A stretch of DNA of 64,000 nt from Pedobacter rhizosphaerae (lineage in GTDB: Bacteria > Bacteroidota > Bacteroidia > Sphingobacteriales > Sphingobacteriaceae): assembly GCF_900111155.1 (NCBI RefSeq), contig NZ_FOGG01000004.1, forward strand, positions 124,001 to 188,000, written 5' to 3'. The position numbers were made by a program, and so were the translations under genes. Within the stretch, counting starts at the first letter, position 1. Each line of letters begins with the position of its first letter. The notes under the pieces are model-generated. The model ran no database searches. It was not told where the DNA came from and saw only the letters and a list, made by a program, of their open reading frames with translations. Below, piece after piece: positions 8,262-17,872 of the stretch.

Positions 8262-9336
8262 TTAAAATTCCATTAAATAGGCTTTCAAAAAGTCGTTGAT
8301 ATCACCATTTAAAACTGCATCCGGGTTAGATGTTTGATAATTTGTACGGTGATCTTTCACCCGCCTGTCATCTAACACATAACTCCTGATTTGCGACCCC
8401 CACTCAATCTTCTTCTTCGATCCTTCAATTGCAGCAATGGCTTCATTACGCTTACGCTGTTCTACCTCATAAAGCTGAGATTTTAATAAACGAATAGCAT
8501 TTTCTTTATTCTGTAGCTGTGATCTCGATTCCTGATTTTTAATGATAATCCCCGATGGCTTATGATAAAGCCTAACCGCAGTTTCTACCTTATTTACGTT
8601 CTGTCCACCTGCACCGCCCGCCCTGAAGGTTTCGAACTCTATATCCGCAGGATTTATATCAATTTCAATCGTCTCATCCACTAAAGGATAAACATAAACA
8701 GAAGCAAAAGAAGTATGTCTACGGGCATTAGAATCAAAAGGAGATATTCGCACTAAACGATGAACGCCGTTTTCTCCTTTTAAATAACCGTAAGAGAATT
8801 CACCATCAAACTGTAGTGTAACCGACTTAATTCCAGCCACATCACCTTCCTGACTATCCTGCTCTGTAATTTTATATCCATTCTTTTCGCCCCACATCAG
8901 GTACATCCGCATCAGCATATATGCCCAATCGCAACTTTCCGTACCACCTGCACCAGCGGTAATCTGCATCACAGCCGAGAGTTGGTCTTCCTTGTTACGA
9001 AGCATATTTTTCAACTCTAAATCTGCTACGGCTTGTTTACTGAGATCGAACTGTTCTTGCAATTCTGCTTCCGCAGCATCGCCCGACTGGAAAAAATCGA
9101 ACATAACTGCAGCATCTTCTACTGCACTATTGGTTTGATTAAAACCATCTGTCCACTTCTTCTTAGCACTGATTTCAGCTAGAATTTTTTCTGCTTTTTT
9201 CGGATCGTCCCAGAAATCGGGAGCCATTGTTAATTTTTCCTCTTCACGAATTTCGTAGAGTAGCTCTTCGACGTCAAAGATGCCTCCTCAGGGCCTCTAC
9301 TCTGTCCCTTAAATCCTGTATTTGTTCCTTGGTCAT
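8262..9336 (-). CDS. prfB: Peptide chain release factor 2, made by programmed +1 frameshift
   Basis: RF2 ends translation at UGA and UAA. The gene is in two frames. A short first ORF starts with ATG at 9336 and runs [20 protein letters not shown] to an in-frame TGA (9276-9274). Skipping one base continues as [16 protein letters not shown] into the long frame. The full product is about 357 residues, the normal RF2 length. The SPF tripeptide anticodon ([14 protein letters not shown]) and the GGQ hydrolysis motif ([12 protein letters not shown]) are both present. A plain ORF call starts at the internal ATG at 9227 and loses the first 36 residues. The frameshift makes RF2 synthesis depend on RF2 level. 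An exported esterase gene follows after 9 bases. Confidence 0.95.
9274..9290 (-). promoter_or_regulatory. Programmed +1 frameshift site of prfB
   Basis: On the minus strand the site reads AGGAGG CAT CTT TGA C. A Shine-Dalgarno-like AGGAGG lies three bases before the CTT slippery codon, next to the UGA stop. This matches the classic RF2 recoding site (SD-like element, CUU, UGA, C). The strong SD is notable because this group seldom uses SD elements for initiation. Confidence 0.93.
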
Positions 9337-9411
9337 AGGTAACAAAGATAGAAAATAACCAGATGGATGGAAATCTTTTATTCGCAGCTGAAAATTGACT
9401 GTTTTGCGGGC

Positions 9412-10716
9412 TTATTTCTTCATGTTCATATAGTCCAAAGTAAGATTGGAAAGTAACTTAACACCCAAAATGAAACCGCTTTCATCCAAATAAAAATCTG
9501 GCGTATGGTGTGATGGTGCCTTTAAAGGATCTTTTCCCTTTGGCATACCCCCTAAAAAGACAAATAATCCTGGCACCTTCTCCTGAAAAAATGAAAAGTC
9601 TTCTGCACCTGTAACCGGCGGCTTAAGCTTAACATGATCTTTTCCAGCAGTAGCCTGCATACTCGGTAACATTTTTTCTGTGAGCGCGATATCATTAAAA
9701 GTTACGGGATAATGGTTGCTGTAAGGAATTTTCACTTCAGCTACAGCTCCGCCAGCCTCTGCGGTTTTAGTGGCAATGGTTTTAATTCTTTCAATAAACA
9801 TGGCCTCATCTTCCTTGCTGAAGTTTCTTACCGTACCTAACATTTCTACCTTTTCCGGGATGATGTTTGATCTAACTCCACCATTAATGGCCCCTATGGT
9901 TACTACCCCAGGATTTTCGGTTACATTTAAATTTCTGCTCACAATAGTTTGCAGGTTATTGATGATTTGTGACGAAATCACTACCGGATCTATACTACTC
10001 CAGGGATAAGCCCCGTGCGCCTGTTTTCCGGTAACTGTAATTTTCATATCATTAACAGCTGCCATGGTTCCACCCGGGCGATAGGTTACCTCGCCAGCTT
10101 CAGTTTGCGAATTGATGTGTAAGCCAAAAATCGCCTCCACCTTAGGGTTTTCGAGTACTCCTTCCTTTACCATCAATGCTGCTCCACCCTCCTCACCTGC
10201 AGGTACCCCCTCCTCCGCAGGTTGAAAGATAAATTTTACCGTACCGGGAATATCTTTTTGCATACCAGCTAAAACTTCAGCAACCCCCATCAATATTGCC
10301 ATGTGGCTATCGTGACCGCAAGCATGCATCACCCCTACTTCTTGTCCGTTATATTGTGTTTTTACCTTCGAGGCAAAAGGTACATCTACCCTTTCGGTAA
10401 CAGGCAAACCATCCATATCTGCACGCAATGCTACCACAGGCCCCGGTTTACCGCCCTTTAAAATTCCGACTACACCTGTTTTAGCTACACCAGTGGTTAC
10501 TTTAATCCCCAACGATTCCAAATGTTTGGCGATAATTCCAGAAGTTCTAACCTCCAGATTGCCCAATTCGGGATGTTCGTGAAAATCTCTTCGCCAATTA
10601 ATTACTTTTTGCGTTATCGCATCAGCTCTGCTGGATACTGAGGCCCTCAAATCAGATTTCTGAGCATAAGTATTGATCGCCAATAATGACAAAAGGGCTA
10701 ATGGAAGTTTTTTCAT
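9412..10716 (-). CDS. Exported M20-family amidohydrolase (N-acyl-amino-acid / hippurate hydrolase-like)
   Basis: A 434-residue metallopeptidase-fold protein with a signal peptide ending NTYAQ. Metal-ligand motifs are HACGHDSHMA (about residue 133), PAEEG (about 188), FGLHINS and a C-terminal HHTPDF. The inserted dimerization domain lies in the middle (VTGKQAHGAYPWSSIDPV). The family removes acyl groups from amino acids or short conjugates. Export suggests it acts in the periplasm or outside. A second, cytoplasmic paralogue is at 26077-27261 and the two share the same motif order. The prfB first ORF starts about 75 bases downstream on the same strand. Confidence 0.88.
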   Translation of the reverse strand: MKKLPLALLSLLAINTYAQKSDLRASVSSRADAITQKVINWRRDFHEHPELGNLEVRTSGIIAKHLESLGIKVTTGVAKTGVVGILKGGKPGPVVALRADMDGLPVTERVDVPFASKVKTQYNGQEVGVMHACGHDSHMAILMGVAEVLAGMQKDIPGTVKFIFQPAEEGVPAGEEGGAALMVKEGVLENPKVEAIFGLHINSQTEAGEVTYRPGGTMAAVNDMKITVTGKQAHGAYPWSSIDPVVISSQIINNLQTIVSRNLNVTENPGVVTIGAINGGVRSNIIPEKVEMLGTVRNFSKEDEAMFIERIKTIATKTAEAGGAVAEVKIPYSNHYPVTFNDIALTEKMLPSMQATAGKDHVKLKPPVTGAEDFSFFQEKVPGLFVFLGGMPKGKDPLKAPSHHTPDFYLDESGFILGVKLLSNLTLDYMNMKK

Positions 10717-10838
10717 AAAAAGGAATAATTTAGGTTTGGATGCCCTAATCTAAAGATTTTAAAGGATTTATTTACAGAAAAGAGCAGAAAGGTGCTGCGG
10801 TGGAAGGTAGAAGACGGAAAGTAGAAGAGAAAATGTTG

Positions 10839-11221
10839 AAGGAGCAAAAGCACAAAGCTGAAAGCTAGAAAATCCAAACAACCAACTTAACTACCTTAAC
10901 TCCTTAATGTTGAATCGGGAGTGTGGAACTGTGTGGAGCAAAAAACATCAAACCCAAAGCTGAAAGCTAGAAAATCCAAACAACCAACTTAACTACCTTA
11001 ACTTCTTAATGTTGTAATCGGAAGTGTGGAACTGTATGGAGCAAAAAACATCAAACCCAAAGCTGAAAGCTAGAAAATCCAAACAACCTCACCTTAACTA
11101 CCTTAACTCCTTAATGTTGCAATCGGGAGTGTGGAACTGTGTGGAGCAAAAAACATCAAACCCAAAGCTAAAAGCCAGAAAACCCAGCAACCTCAACTTA
11201 ACTACCTTAACTCCTTAATGT
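10839..11221. repeat. Tandem repeat, about 103-bp unit, four copies
   Basis: The segment AAAGCTGAAAGCTAGAAAA recurs at about 10854, 10956, 11059 and (diverged) 11164, each followed by a near-identical CAACTTAACTACCTTAACT block and a GTGTGGAACTGTGTGGAG block, with spacing of 102-105 bases. Copies two and three are almost identical, and the last has several changes. It fills the gap between the M20 gene and the DUF937-like gene. The small ORFs inside follow the repeat and are not credible genes. The part from 10740 to 10838 is purine-rich low-complexity sequence. Confidence 0.9.
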
Positions 11222-11251
11222 TTTTAATGAACAACTCAGCGTTACCTGAAG

Positions 11252-11280
11252 CAAAAATGGCCATACATAAATGTACGGCC
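11252..11280 (-). terminator. Intrinsic terminator after the DUF937-like gene
   Basis: GGCC-A-TACAT (from 11259) pairs with ATGTA-C-GGCC (to 11280) with one internal mismatch. On the minus strand the stem is followed by ATTTTTG. It lies 26 bases past the stop of the gene ending at 11306. Confidence 0.65.
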
Positions 11281-11305
11281 TAAATACTTACTAAAAAGCA
11301 CTTGC

Positions 11306-11815
11306 TTAATTGAACATCCCTTTTATTTTGTCAAGGATTCCACCCCCCGATGCCTGACCACTACCAGCCTGGTTTTGTCCCCCATTAAACATTCCGATAA
11401 CATCATTCATGTCTAATTTTCCATCAGCGCCACCTAAGCTGCCTAATATATCTTTAATATTAAAGGAGCTATCATTTGGATCGGCAGTTTTTTGGGTAAG
11501 CTTTCCTAAAATAACCGGAATAATGCTCGCTCCGATTTTCTTTGCCGTTTCGGCATTAATGCCTAAGCCACTCAGCTTATCAGTAAAGCTACCTGCTGCC
11601 TGTTGCGCAACCTCAGTACCTTCAGCATTTCCACTGTTAAAGATATCGGCCAAGCCACCAATGTTTCCTGAGGATAATTGATTTTTTAAACTATCAAAGA
11701 TAGACCCGGAGGCGGCCTGAATTACAGCTTCGTTTTGTTCGTTTGGAATTTCGCTGTTATTGACAACAGCATCCTGTACATTTTCACGTACCAATTCATT
11801 TAAATTTTCTAACAT
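11306..11815 (-). CDS. DUF937-like conserved protein
   Basis: A 169-residue soluble protein with no signal peptide or membrane segment. It has helical N-terminal repeats (VRENVQDAVVNNSEIPNEQNE, SGSIFDSLKNQLSSGNIGGLADIF), a middle IGASIIPVILGKL block, and a Gly/Gln-rich linker (GGQNQAGSGQASGGG) before a last helix LDKIKGMF. The pattern of IIPVILGKLTQKT followed by a GGADGKLD segment is that of DUF937-type proteins, whose role is unknown. It is monocistronic, with its own terminator, and divergent from pgi. Confidence 0.65.
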   Translation of the reverse strand: MLENLNELVRENVQDAVVNNSEIPNEQNEAVIQAASGSIFDSLKNQLSSGNIGGLADIFNSGNAEGTEVAQQAAGSFTDKLSGLGINAETAKKIGASIIPVILGKLTQKTADPNDSSFNIKDILGSLGGADGKLDMNDVIGMFNGGQNQAGSGQASGGGILDKIKGMFN

Positions 11816-11974
11816 GATGTTAATTTTTTAATTAATTAGGATGGTTAGTATTAACAGGGGATATGACTAAAGTTACACTGTTTAATTGACAAAAAAAATT
11901 CTTATTCTTTTTGCACATAAAAAAGACAATTTTAAAATTTTGCTTTATTACTTTTACAAAAAACTCAAAGGATT

Positions 11975-13621
11975 ATGTTACCAAAAATTAATTTTACTGA
12001 AACGGAGGCTTATAAATATCTGGCCGATCATTTTATAGATATCAATCAAAAAAGTATCAAGGATCTTTTTGCTGAAGATGCTGATCGTTTTGAAAAATTT
12101 TCTGTTTTTTTTGAAGACATTTTACTTGATTATAGTAAAAACAGAATCAGTGATGAAACTTTAGCTTTGTTGCTGCAACTTGCCCGCGAATGTAAGTTAG
12201 ACGAAGCCATTAAAGCCATGTACGATGGCGATAAAATTAATGAAACCGAGAACCGTTCGGTACTACACATCGCTTTACGTAACTTAAGCAACACCCCTAT
12301 TTTAGTAGATGGTAAGGATGTAATGCCTGATGTGAATGCTGTTTTAGCCAAAATGGAGAAGTTCAGCAATGCCATTATTTCTGGCGACTGGAAAGGCTAT
12401 ACCGGCAAAACCATCACGGATATTGTGAATATAGGTATTGGAGGATCTGATTTAGGACCTGTAATGATTACAGAAGCATTAAAGCATTACAAAAACCACC
12501 TCAACATTCATTTTGTATCCAATATTGATGGTACGCACATTGCTGAAACCCTTAAGGGCTTGAACGCCGAAACCACTTTATTCCTGGTAGCTTCTAAAAC
12601 TTTTACTACTCAGGAAACCATGACCAATGCGCACTCAGCACGTACCTGGTTCTTAGAAAATGGTGGTCAGGAAGGTGATATTGCCAAACACTTCGCAGCA
12701 CTTTCTACCAACGCGAAAGATGTGGCTGCATTTGGTATCGATACAGAAAATATGTTCGAATTTTGGGATTGGGTTGGTGGCCGCTACTCTTTATGGAGCG
12801 CTATTGGCTTATCCATCTCCCTGAGCATTGGCTTTGATAATTTTAAACAATTATTAGCAGGTGCACATGCTACAGATAATCATTTTAAAACCGCAGAATT
12901 AGAGAACAATCTTCCGGTAATTTTAGGATTATTGGGTATATGGTATATTAATTTTTATAATGCCGAAACGCAGGTTATCTTGCCTTACGACCAATATATG
13001 CACCGCTTTGCTGCCTATTTCCAACAAGGAGATATGGAAAGTAACGGTAAACATGTAGATAGAAACGGAAATGAAGTGGATTATGAAACTGGCCCAATTA
13101 TTTGGGGAGAGCCAGGAACAAACGGCCAGCATGCCTTTTATCAATTGATTCACCAGGGTACCAGAATTATTCCTGCAGATTTCATCGCACCGGCACAAAG
13201 TTTAAATCCGCTTGGCGAGCATCATCCAATTTTATTATCTAATTTCTTTGCACAAACAGAAGCCTTAATGAACGGCAAAACCGAAGAGGAAGTAACCGAA
13301 GAATTGAAGAAAGAAGGTAAATCAGCCGAAGAAATTGAAAAATTAGCCCCATTTAAAGTTTTTGAAGGTAACCGCCCTACAAACTCCATACTATTGAAGA
13401 AAGTTACGCCATATACCTTAGGAAGTCTTGTAGCCATCTACGAGCACAAGATCTTCGTTCAGGGAGTAATCTGGAACATTTTCAGTTTCGATCAGTGGGG
13501 AGTAGAACTGGGCAAGCAATTGGCCAAGAAAATTTTACCAGAACTGGAGGGGAATGAGAAAGTTTCGAGCCACGATAGTTCAACCAACGGACTAATTAAT
13601 CAATACAAGGCCTGGAGATAA
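11975..13621 (+). CDS. pgi: Glucose-6-phosphate isomerase
   Basis: A 548-residue cytoplasmic enzyme interconverting glucose-6-phosphate and fructose-6-phosphate in glycolysis and gluconeogenesis. Both PGI signatures are present: the substrate phosphate-binding block [14 protein letters not shown] (about residue 151) and the C-terminal [13 protein letters not shown] (about 507) with the catalytic lysine. The catalytic region [16 protein letters not shown] and the ESNGKHV block are intact. Its length is that of the E. coli-type enzyme. It stands alone, with a terminator immediately after, and is divergent from the DUF937-like gene. Confidence 0.97.
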   Translation: MLPKINFTETEAYKYLADHFIDINQKSIKDLFAEDADRFEKFSVFFEDILLDYSKNRISDETLALLLQLARECKLDEAIKAMYDGDKINETENRSVLHIALRNLSNTPILVDGKDVMPDVNAVLAKMEKFSNAIISGDWKGYTGKTITDIVNIGIGGSDLGPVMITEALKHYKNHLNIHFVSNIDGTHIAETLKGLNAETTLFLVASKTFTTQETMTNAHSARTWFLENGGQEGDIAKHFAALSTNAKDVAAFGIDTENMFEFWDWVGGRYSLWSAIGLSISLSIGFDNFKQLLAGAHATDNHFKTAELENNLPVILGLLGIWYINFYNAETQVILPYDQYMHRFAAYFQQGDMESNGKHVDRNGNEVDYETGPIIWGEPGTNGQHAFYQLIHQGTRIIPADFIAPAQSLNPLGEHHPILLSNFFAQTEALMNGKTEEEVTEELKKEGKSAEEIEKLAPFKVFEGNRPTNSILLKKVTPYTLGSLVAIYEHKIFVQGVIWNIFSFDQWGVELGKQLAKKILPELEGNEKVSSHDSSTNGLINQYKAWR

Positions 13622-13625
13622 GGAT

Positions 13626-13653
13626 AAAAAGCGAGCTTAGTCTCGCTTTTTTT
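13626..13653 (+). terminator. Intrinsic terminator after pgi
   Basis: GCGAG (13631-13635) and CTCGC (13642-13646) form a short stem extended by A-T pairs, followed by seven T residues. Confidence 0.85.
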
Positions 13654-13759
13654 ATGTTATTTCCTATTTTAGCAGCATCATTCTCTACAACCATCTACAA
13701 ATTAACTTAATTATTTAGAGTTCGTTCTTTAACGGTTCTATACATTAAAAAATAAACAA

Positions 13760-15073
13760 ATGAAAAAAACAATTCTCTCAGCTCTGGCTGTTTCCAGTCT
13801 GTTTTTAAATGCAGCTGCACAACAGGTTAAATTTACAGAGTATGATCTGGACAATGGCCTTCACGTCATCTTGCATCAAGACAAAAGTGCTCCCGTAGTA
13901 GCCGTATCCGTAATGTACCATGTAGGTTCTAAAGACGAGCAAACTGAACGTACTGGTTTTGCCCACTTTTTTGAACACCTGCTTTTTGAGGGTTCAAAAA
14001 ATATCAAGCGCGGAGAGTTTATGAAGTTGGTAAGTAGCAATGGCGGACAAAACAATGCCAATACCACACAAGATCGTACATTCTATTACGAGGTTTTCCC
14101 CTCTAACCAATTAGAACTTGGTCTTTGGTTGGAAAGCGAGCGTATGTTACACCCGGTAATTAATCAGGAAGGTGTTAAAACACAGAATGAGGTTGTAAAA
14201 GAGGAAAAACGCATGCGTATAGATAACTCTCCTTATGGAAAGTTTACCGAGAAAATTTTCGGCCATTTGTTTGATGGACATCCTTATCGCTGGCAGCCAA
14301 TTGGCTCTATGGAGCATTTAAATGCCGCAAAACTAGAGGAGTTTATTGCCTTCTTTAAAAAATATTACGTTCCAAATAATGCCGTTCTCACTATTGCAGG
14401 TGATATTGATGTAGAAAAAACCAAAACATTGGTAAAATCTTACTTTAGTGAAGTTCCAAAAGGTGAAACAATTACGCGTAAAAAATACGAGTTACCAGAA
14501 ATCACCAAGGAGATTATCGACACTGCCTATGATGCCAATATTCAGATCCCAGCTATTTTTGCAGCCTACAGGGTACCCGGAATGGAAAGTCGCGACAGTA
14601 AAGTTCTAGGCATGATCAGCTCCGTATTATCTGGTGGTGGCAGTTCGAGATTGAGTACTAAAATGGTAGATGAAAAGAAAACAGCCCTACAGGTAGCTGC
14701 ATTTAATTATTCTCTGGAAGATTATGGAGCTTACATTACCCTTGCCCTACCCAATAAGAATACACCATTAAATGATTTGTTAAAAGATATTGACGATGAA
14801 GTTGCGCGTTTACAAACCGATTTAATTAGCGAAAGCGAATATAAAAAACTTCAAAATCAGTTCGAAAACAGTTATGTAAGTGCCAATAGTAAAATGCTTG
14901 GCGTAGCCGAAAACTTATCAAATGGTTATACTTTTCATCATAAGGATGCCAATGATATCAACAAGCAGTTAGAAGTAATCAGATCAATTACACGAGAAGA
15001 AATAAGAGATGTTGCTAAAAAATACCTCAACAAAAATCAACGTGTGGTATTATATTATTTACCTAAAAAATAA
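13760..15073 (+). CDS. Exported M16 zinc peptidase, catalytic member
   Basis: A 437-residue protein with a signal peptide ending NAAAQ. The inverted zinc motif HxxEH is intact (HFFEHLLFEG near residue 70), with the downstream Glu in NEVVKEEKRMR as third metal ligand. Two M16 half-domains follow. It forms a pair with the next gene 32 bases downstream, which lacks the zinc motif. Bacterial M16B enzymes of this layout work as a catalytic plus non-catalytic heterodimer that degrades peptides in a closed chamber. The location is probably periplasmic. Confidence 0.9.
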   Translation: MKKTILSALAVSSLFLNAAAQQVKFTEYDLDNGLHVILHQDKSAPVVAVSVMYHVGSKDEQTERTGFAHFFEHLLFEGSKNIKRGEFMKLVSSNGGQNNANTTQDRTFYYEVFPSNQLELGLWLESERMLHPVINQEGVKTQNEVVKEEKRMRIDNSPYGKFTEKIFGHLFDGHPYRWQPIGSMEHLNAAKLEEFIAFFKKYYVPNNAVLTIAGDIDVEKTKTLVKSYFSEVPKGETITRKKYELPEITKEIIDTAYDANIQIPAIFAAYRVPGMESRDSKVLGMISSVLSGGGSSRLSTKMVDEKKTALQVAAFNYSLEDYGAYITLALPNKNTPLNDLLKDIDDEVARLQTDLISESEYKKLQNQFENSYVSANSKMLGVAENLSNGYTFHHKDANDINKQLEVIRSITREEIRDVAKKYLNKNQRVVLYYLPKK

Positions 15074-15105
15074 ACTGTTAGCTATTCATATCAATTATTA
15101 AAATC

Positions 15106-17181
15106 ATGAAGAAAATATTTATTATCGCTGCAGTTTCCTTATTCGCTCAAGGTATCTCAGCTCAAACCATAGATCGTAGTCATAAACCTAAACCAGGCCC
15201 GGCACCAGTAATTACCATAGGCGATCCTGTAATTTACAAACTAGCCAATGGCATTACCGTATTGGTAGTAGAAAACCATAAACTGCCTAAAGTTTCTGCC
15301 AGCTATAGCATAGATGCAGGACCTATTTTTGAAGGCAATAAGGCGGGTGTAATCAGTTTAATGGGCGGTATGCTCAATGAAGGTACTACAACCAAAACCA
15401 AAGCACAATTTGATGAGGCGGTTGATCAATTGGGTGCCGATGTTGGTGCTTCAGCAGCTGGTGGTTCCGTATCGGCACTAACACGCTACTTCCCACAGGC
15501 TTTTGCCCTAATGGTCGAGGCCATTCGCCAACCAGCTTTCCCTAAGGCCTCTTTTGATAAACTAAAATCGCAAACCTTAACCGGACTAAAATCTAACGAG
15601 AAGAGTGCAAAAGCCATTTCTGGTCGTGTGGTTAATGCACTGGCTTATGGAAAAAATCATCCACAGGGAGAGTTTACAACCGAAGCTTCTGTAAACAGCA
15701 TTACGCTGGATGATGTTAAGGCTGCTTATAAAAAATATGTTACACCATCCAGAGGATATTTAACCTTCGTAGGTGATATTAAGCCTGCTGATGCAAAGGC
15801 ACTTGCCGAAAAGGCTTTTGCCAACTGGAAAGGTACCGCCTTAACACTACCCGTATTAACTAAGGTTGCTAATCCTGCCAAAACCGAAATTGATGTAGTG
15901 GATGTAAGTAATGCGGTACAATCAGAAATTACTGTTGTTAACCTGATCGACTTACCTTTAAGCAGCCCCGATTATTTTGCTACTTTATTGGCCAATCAGA
16001 TTCTAGGCGGTGGTTCTGAATCCAGATTATTTAACAACTTAAGAGAAAAGCATGCCTTTACCTATGGCGCATACGCCAGCACAGGTTCTGGAAGATTTCA
16101 ATCGAAGTTTTCGGCCAATGCCGCTGTTAGAAACGAAAAAGTAGATAGTGCAGTAGTGGAGTTTTTAAATGAAATTAATTCCATCAGAACAGTAAAGGTT
16201 ACTGCTGAAGAGCTACAAAGTGCTAAAAATCTTTACAATGGTTCTTTCGCTTTGAATTTAGAAAACCCTGCCTTAACCGCTTCTTTCGCAAGCAATATTT
16301 TGATTAACGGCTTACCAAAGGATTTCTACAGAACCTACCTTCAAAAAATTAATGCCGTTACTACTGATGACATCTTACGCGTAGCCAAGAAATATTTCAA
16401 CCATGATAACACAAGAGTGGTAGTTGTGGGTAAAGCCGAAGCCTTTGTTCCTGCACTTAAAAAAGCAGGGTTCAATGTACGTGCTTTCGATAATTTTGCT
16501 AACCCTGTGAAGCAGGAAGCAAGTTCGGCAGCTGCCAAATCAGCCAATGTGATTATCTCCGACTACATTAAAGCCATTGGCGGTGAAGCAGCACTTAAAA
16601 AAGTTACTGCCATTCAGCAAAATGCAGAGTTGGAAATTCAGGGAAACAAGCTGGGAATGACCATGAAGAAACTTGCACCAAACTTAAGCAGCACAGAAGC
16701 TACCATGGGTGCACAAACGGTGATGAAACAAGTTTTTAACGGAACAACAGGCTATCAGATGCAGATGGGTAAGAAAGCAGATTTAAGCCCCGAAGATATT
16801 GCTGATGCTAAGGCTGACAAAGGTCTTTTCAACCAGTTAAATTACGCTACTGATGGCTCTAAACTAGAATCAGCGGGTGTAACAACCGTGGGTACCTCAA
16901 GTGCCTATAAACTTCTGGTTACTTCTGCAAGTGGCCAAAAGAAAACCCAATATTATGATGTAAAATCGGGATTGTTAATTCGTGAAGAATCGACTACCAA
17001 AAAACAGGGAACTGAAATTAGCCAGACTTTTGATTTTAGCGATTATAAAAAAGTAGGTGATGTTTTATTTCCACACAAGATTATTCAGGCGATGCAAACC
17101 CCAATGGGATCGCAGGAGCTCATCATCACGATAAAAGAAATTAAGTTAAATCCGGCCCTACAAGCCAGTGATTTCAACTAG
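15106..17181 (+). CDS. M16 peptidase-like non-catalytic subunit with C-terminal lipoprotein-carrier-like domain
   Basis: A 691-residue exported protein with signal peptide ending GISAQ. Residues about 45-460 are M16-like but the zinc site position reads MGGMLNEGT, with no HxxEH, so it cannot bind catalytic zinc. It keeps the Arg/Tyr region (SESRLFNNLREKHAFTYGAYAS) that partner subunits lend to substrate binding. Residues about 480-691 form an extra domain (YIKAIGGEAALKKVTAIQQ, then beta-rich sequence ending NPALQASDFN) resembling the LolA/LolB-type fold seen in outer-membrane carrier proteins. The fold assignment of the tail is inference. A terminator follows. Confidence 0.85.
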   Translation: MKKIFIIAAVSLFAQGISAQTIDRSHKPKPGPAPVITIGDPVIYKLANGITVLVVENHKLPKVSASYSIDAGPIFEGNKAGVISLMGGMLNEGTTTKTKAQFDEAVDQLGADVGASAAGGSVSALTRYFPQAFALMVEAIRQPAFPKASFDKLKSQTLTGLKSNEKSAKAISGRVVNALAYGKNHPQGEFTTEASVNSITLDDVKAAYKKYVTPSRGYLTFVGDIKPADAKALAEKAFANWKGTALTLPVLTKVANPAKTEIDVVDVSNAVQSEITVVNLIDLPLSSPDYFATLLANQILGGGSESRLFNNLREKHAFTYGAYASTGSGRFQSKFSANAAVRNEKVDSAVVEFLNEINSIRTVKVTAEELQSAKNLYNGSFALNLENPALTASFASNILINGLPKDFYRTYLQKINAVTTDDILRVAKKYFNHDNTRVVVVGKAEAFVPALKKAGFNVRAFDNFANPVKQEASSAAAKSANVIISDYIKAIGGEAALKKVTAIQQNAELEIQGNKLGMTMKKLAPNLSSTEATMGAQTVMKQVFNGTTGYQMQMGKKADLSPEDIADAKADKGLFNQLNYATDGSKLESAGVTTVGTSSAYKLLVTSASGQKKTQYYDVKSGLLIREESTTKKQGTEISQTFDFSDYKKVGDVLFPHKIIQAMQTPMGSQELIITIKEIKLNPALQASDFN

Positions 17182-17200
17182 AAATAAATGATTATACTCA

Positions 17201-17233
17201 AGCCGCCACAGGAAACTATGGCGGCTTTTTTTA
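17201..17233 (+). terminator. Intrinsic terminator after the M16 pair
   Basis: AGCCGCCA (17201-17208) pairs perfectly with TGGCGGCT (17219-17226), followed by seven T residues. Confidence 0.9.
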
Positions 17234-17277
17234 TTCCATTCCTTTTCCTCAGAATGCGAAGTAAACTAAATATTAAG

Positions 17278-17297
17278 ATTCCCGCCTGCCCGGGAAT
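17278..17297. repeat. ATTCCC-N8-GGGAAT palindrome
   Basis: The 20-bp palindrome is followed by GACGA. The same pattern in the opposite orientation, with the core GCAGG, recurs at 52082-52101 and 52465-52484. It belongs to a dispersed intergenic palindrome family. Confidence 0.75.
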
Positions 17298-17342
17298 GAC
17301 GAATGTTTTATAAAAAATATTAATATATCCGATCTAAAATCT

Positions 17343-17769
17343 CGTCCTGCTGAACTTGTTTCAGCATCTTTAAGATAAGACCCAAACCGAAATCCCGTCT
17401 TGCTGAACTTGTTTCAGCATCTTTCAATAAAAGCCTAATCGAAACCCCGTCCTGCTGAACTTGTTTCAGCATCTTTGAGTAAGACCCTAACCGAAATCCC
17501 GTCTTGCTGAACTTGTTTCAGCATCTTTAAGATAAGACCCTGAAATGAATTCAGGGTGACGAGTTTACCAAGGGGATTCACTAAGAAACCCCAATCGAAA
17601 TCCCGTCCTGCTGAACTTGTTTCAGCATCTTTATAGTAAGACCCTGAAATAAATTCAGGGTGACGAGTTTGCCAGGGGATCCACTAAGAGACCCTAATCG
17701 AAACCCCGTCTTGCTGAACTTGTTTCAGCATCTTTAAGATAAGACCCTGAAATAAATTCAGGGTGACGA
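17343..17769. repeat. Array of interspersed palindromes (six TGCTGAA stem-loops, three CCCTGAA stem-loops)
   Basis: TGCTGAACTTGTTTCAGCA (a TGCTGAA/TTCAGCA hairpin) starts at about 17349, 17401, 17453, 17506, 17609 and 17713, each followed by TCTTT. After three of them comes ACCCTGAAATAAATTCAGGG or a one-base variant, itself a CCCTGAA/TTCAGGG hairpin, then TGACGA. Linker sequence (AATCGAAATCCCGTC type) is also conserved. The unit length is not constant, and the repeats are palindromic without unique spacers. The array fills the gap between the M16 operon and the YceI gene. Confidence 0.92.
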
Positions 17770-17872
17770 ATCAAAAGACCGTGTTAAAAAATCTATAACA
17801 CAGGCAACCATTATTCATCCATCTCCGTAATCATTCCGAATTCAATAAAGATTCGATTTGAAAGTATTGGTT

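Noticed and set aside
11024..11218. 64-codon ORF in the 103-bp tandem repeat
   Set aside because: Its protein simply repeats with the DNA unit, and it has no start signal or family.
17343..17769. CRISPR array
   Set aside because: The repeats are 19-23-base palindromes with conserved linkers, irregular spacing and no unique spacers; no cas genes are in the window.
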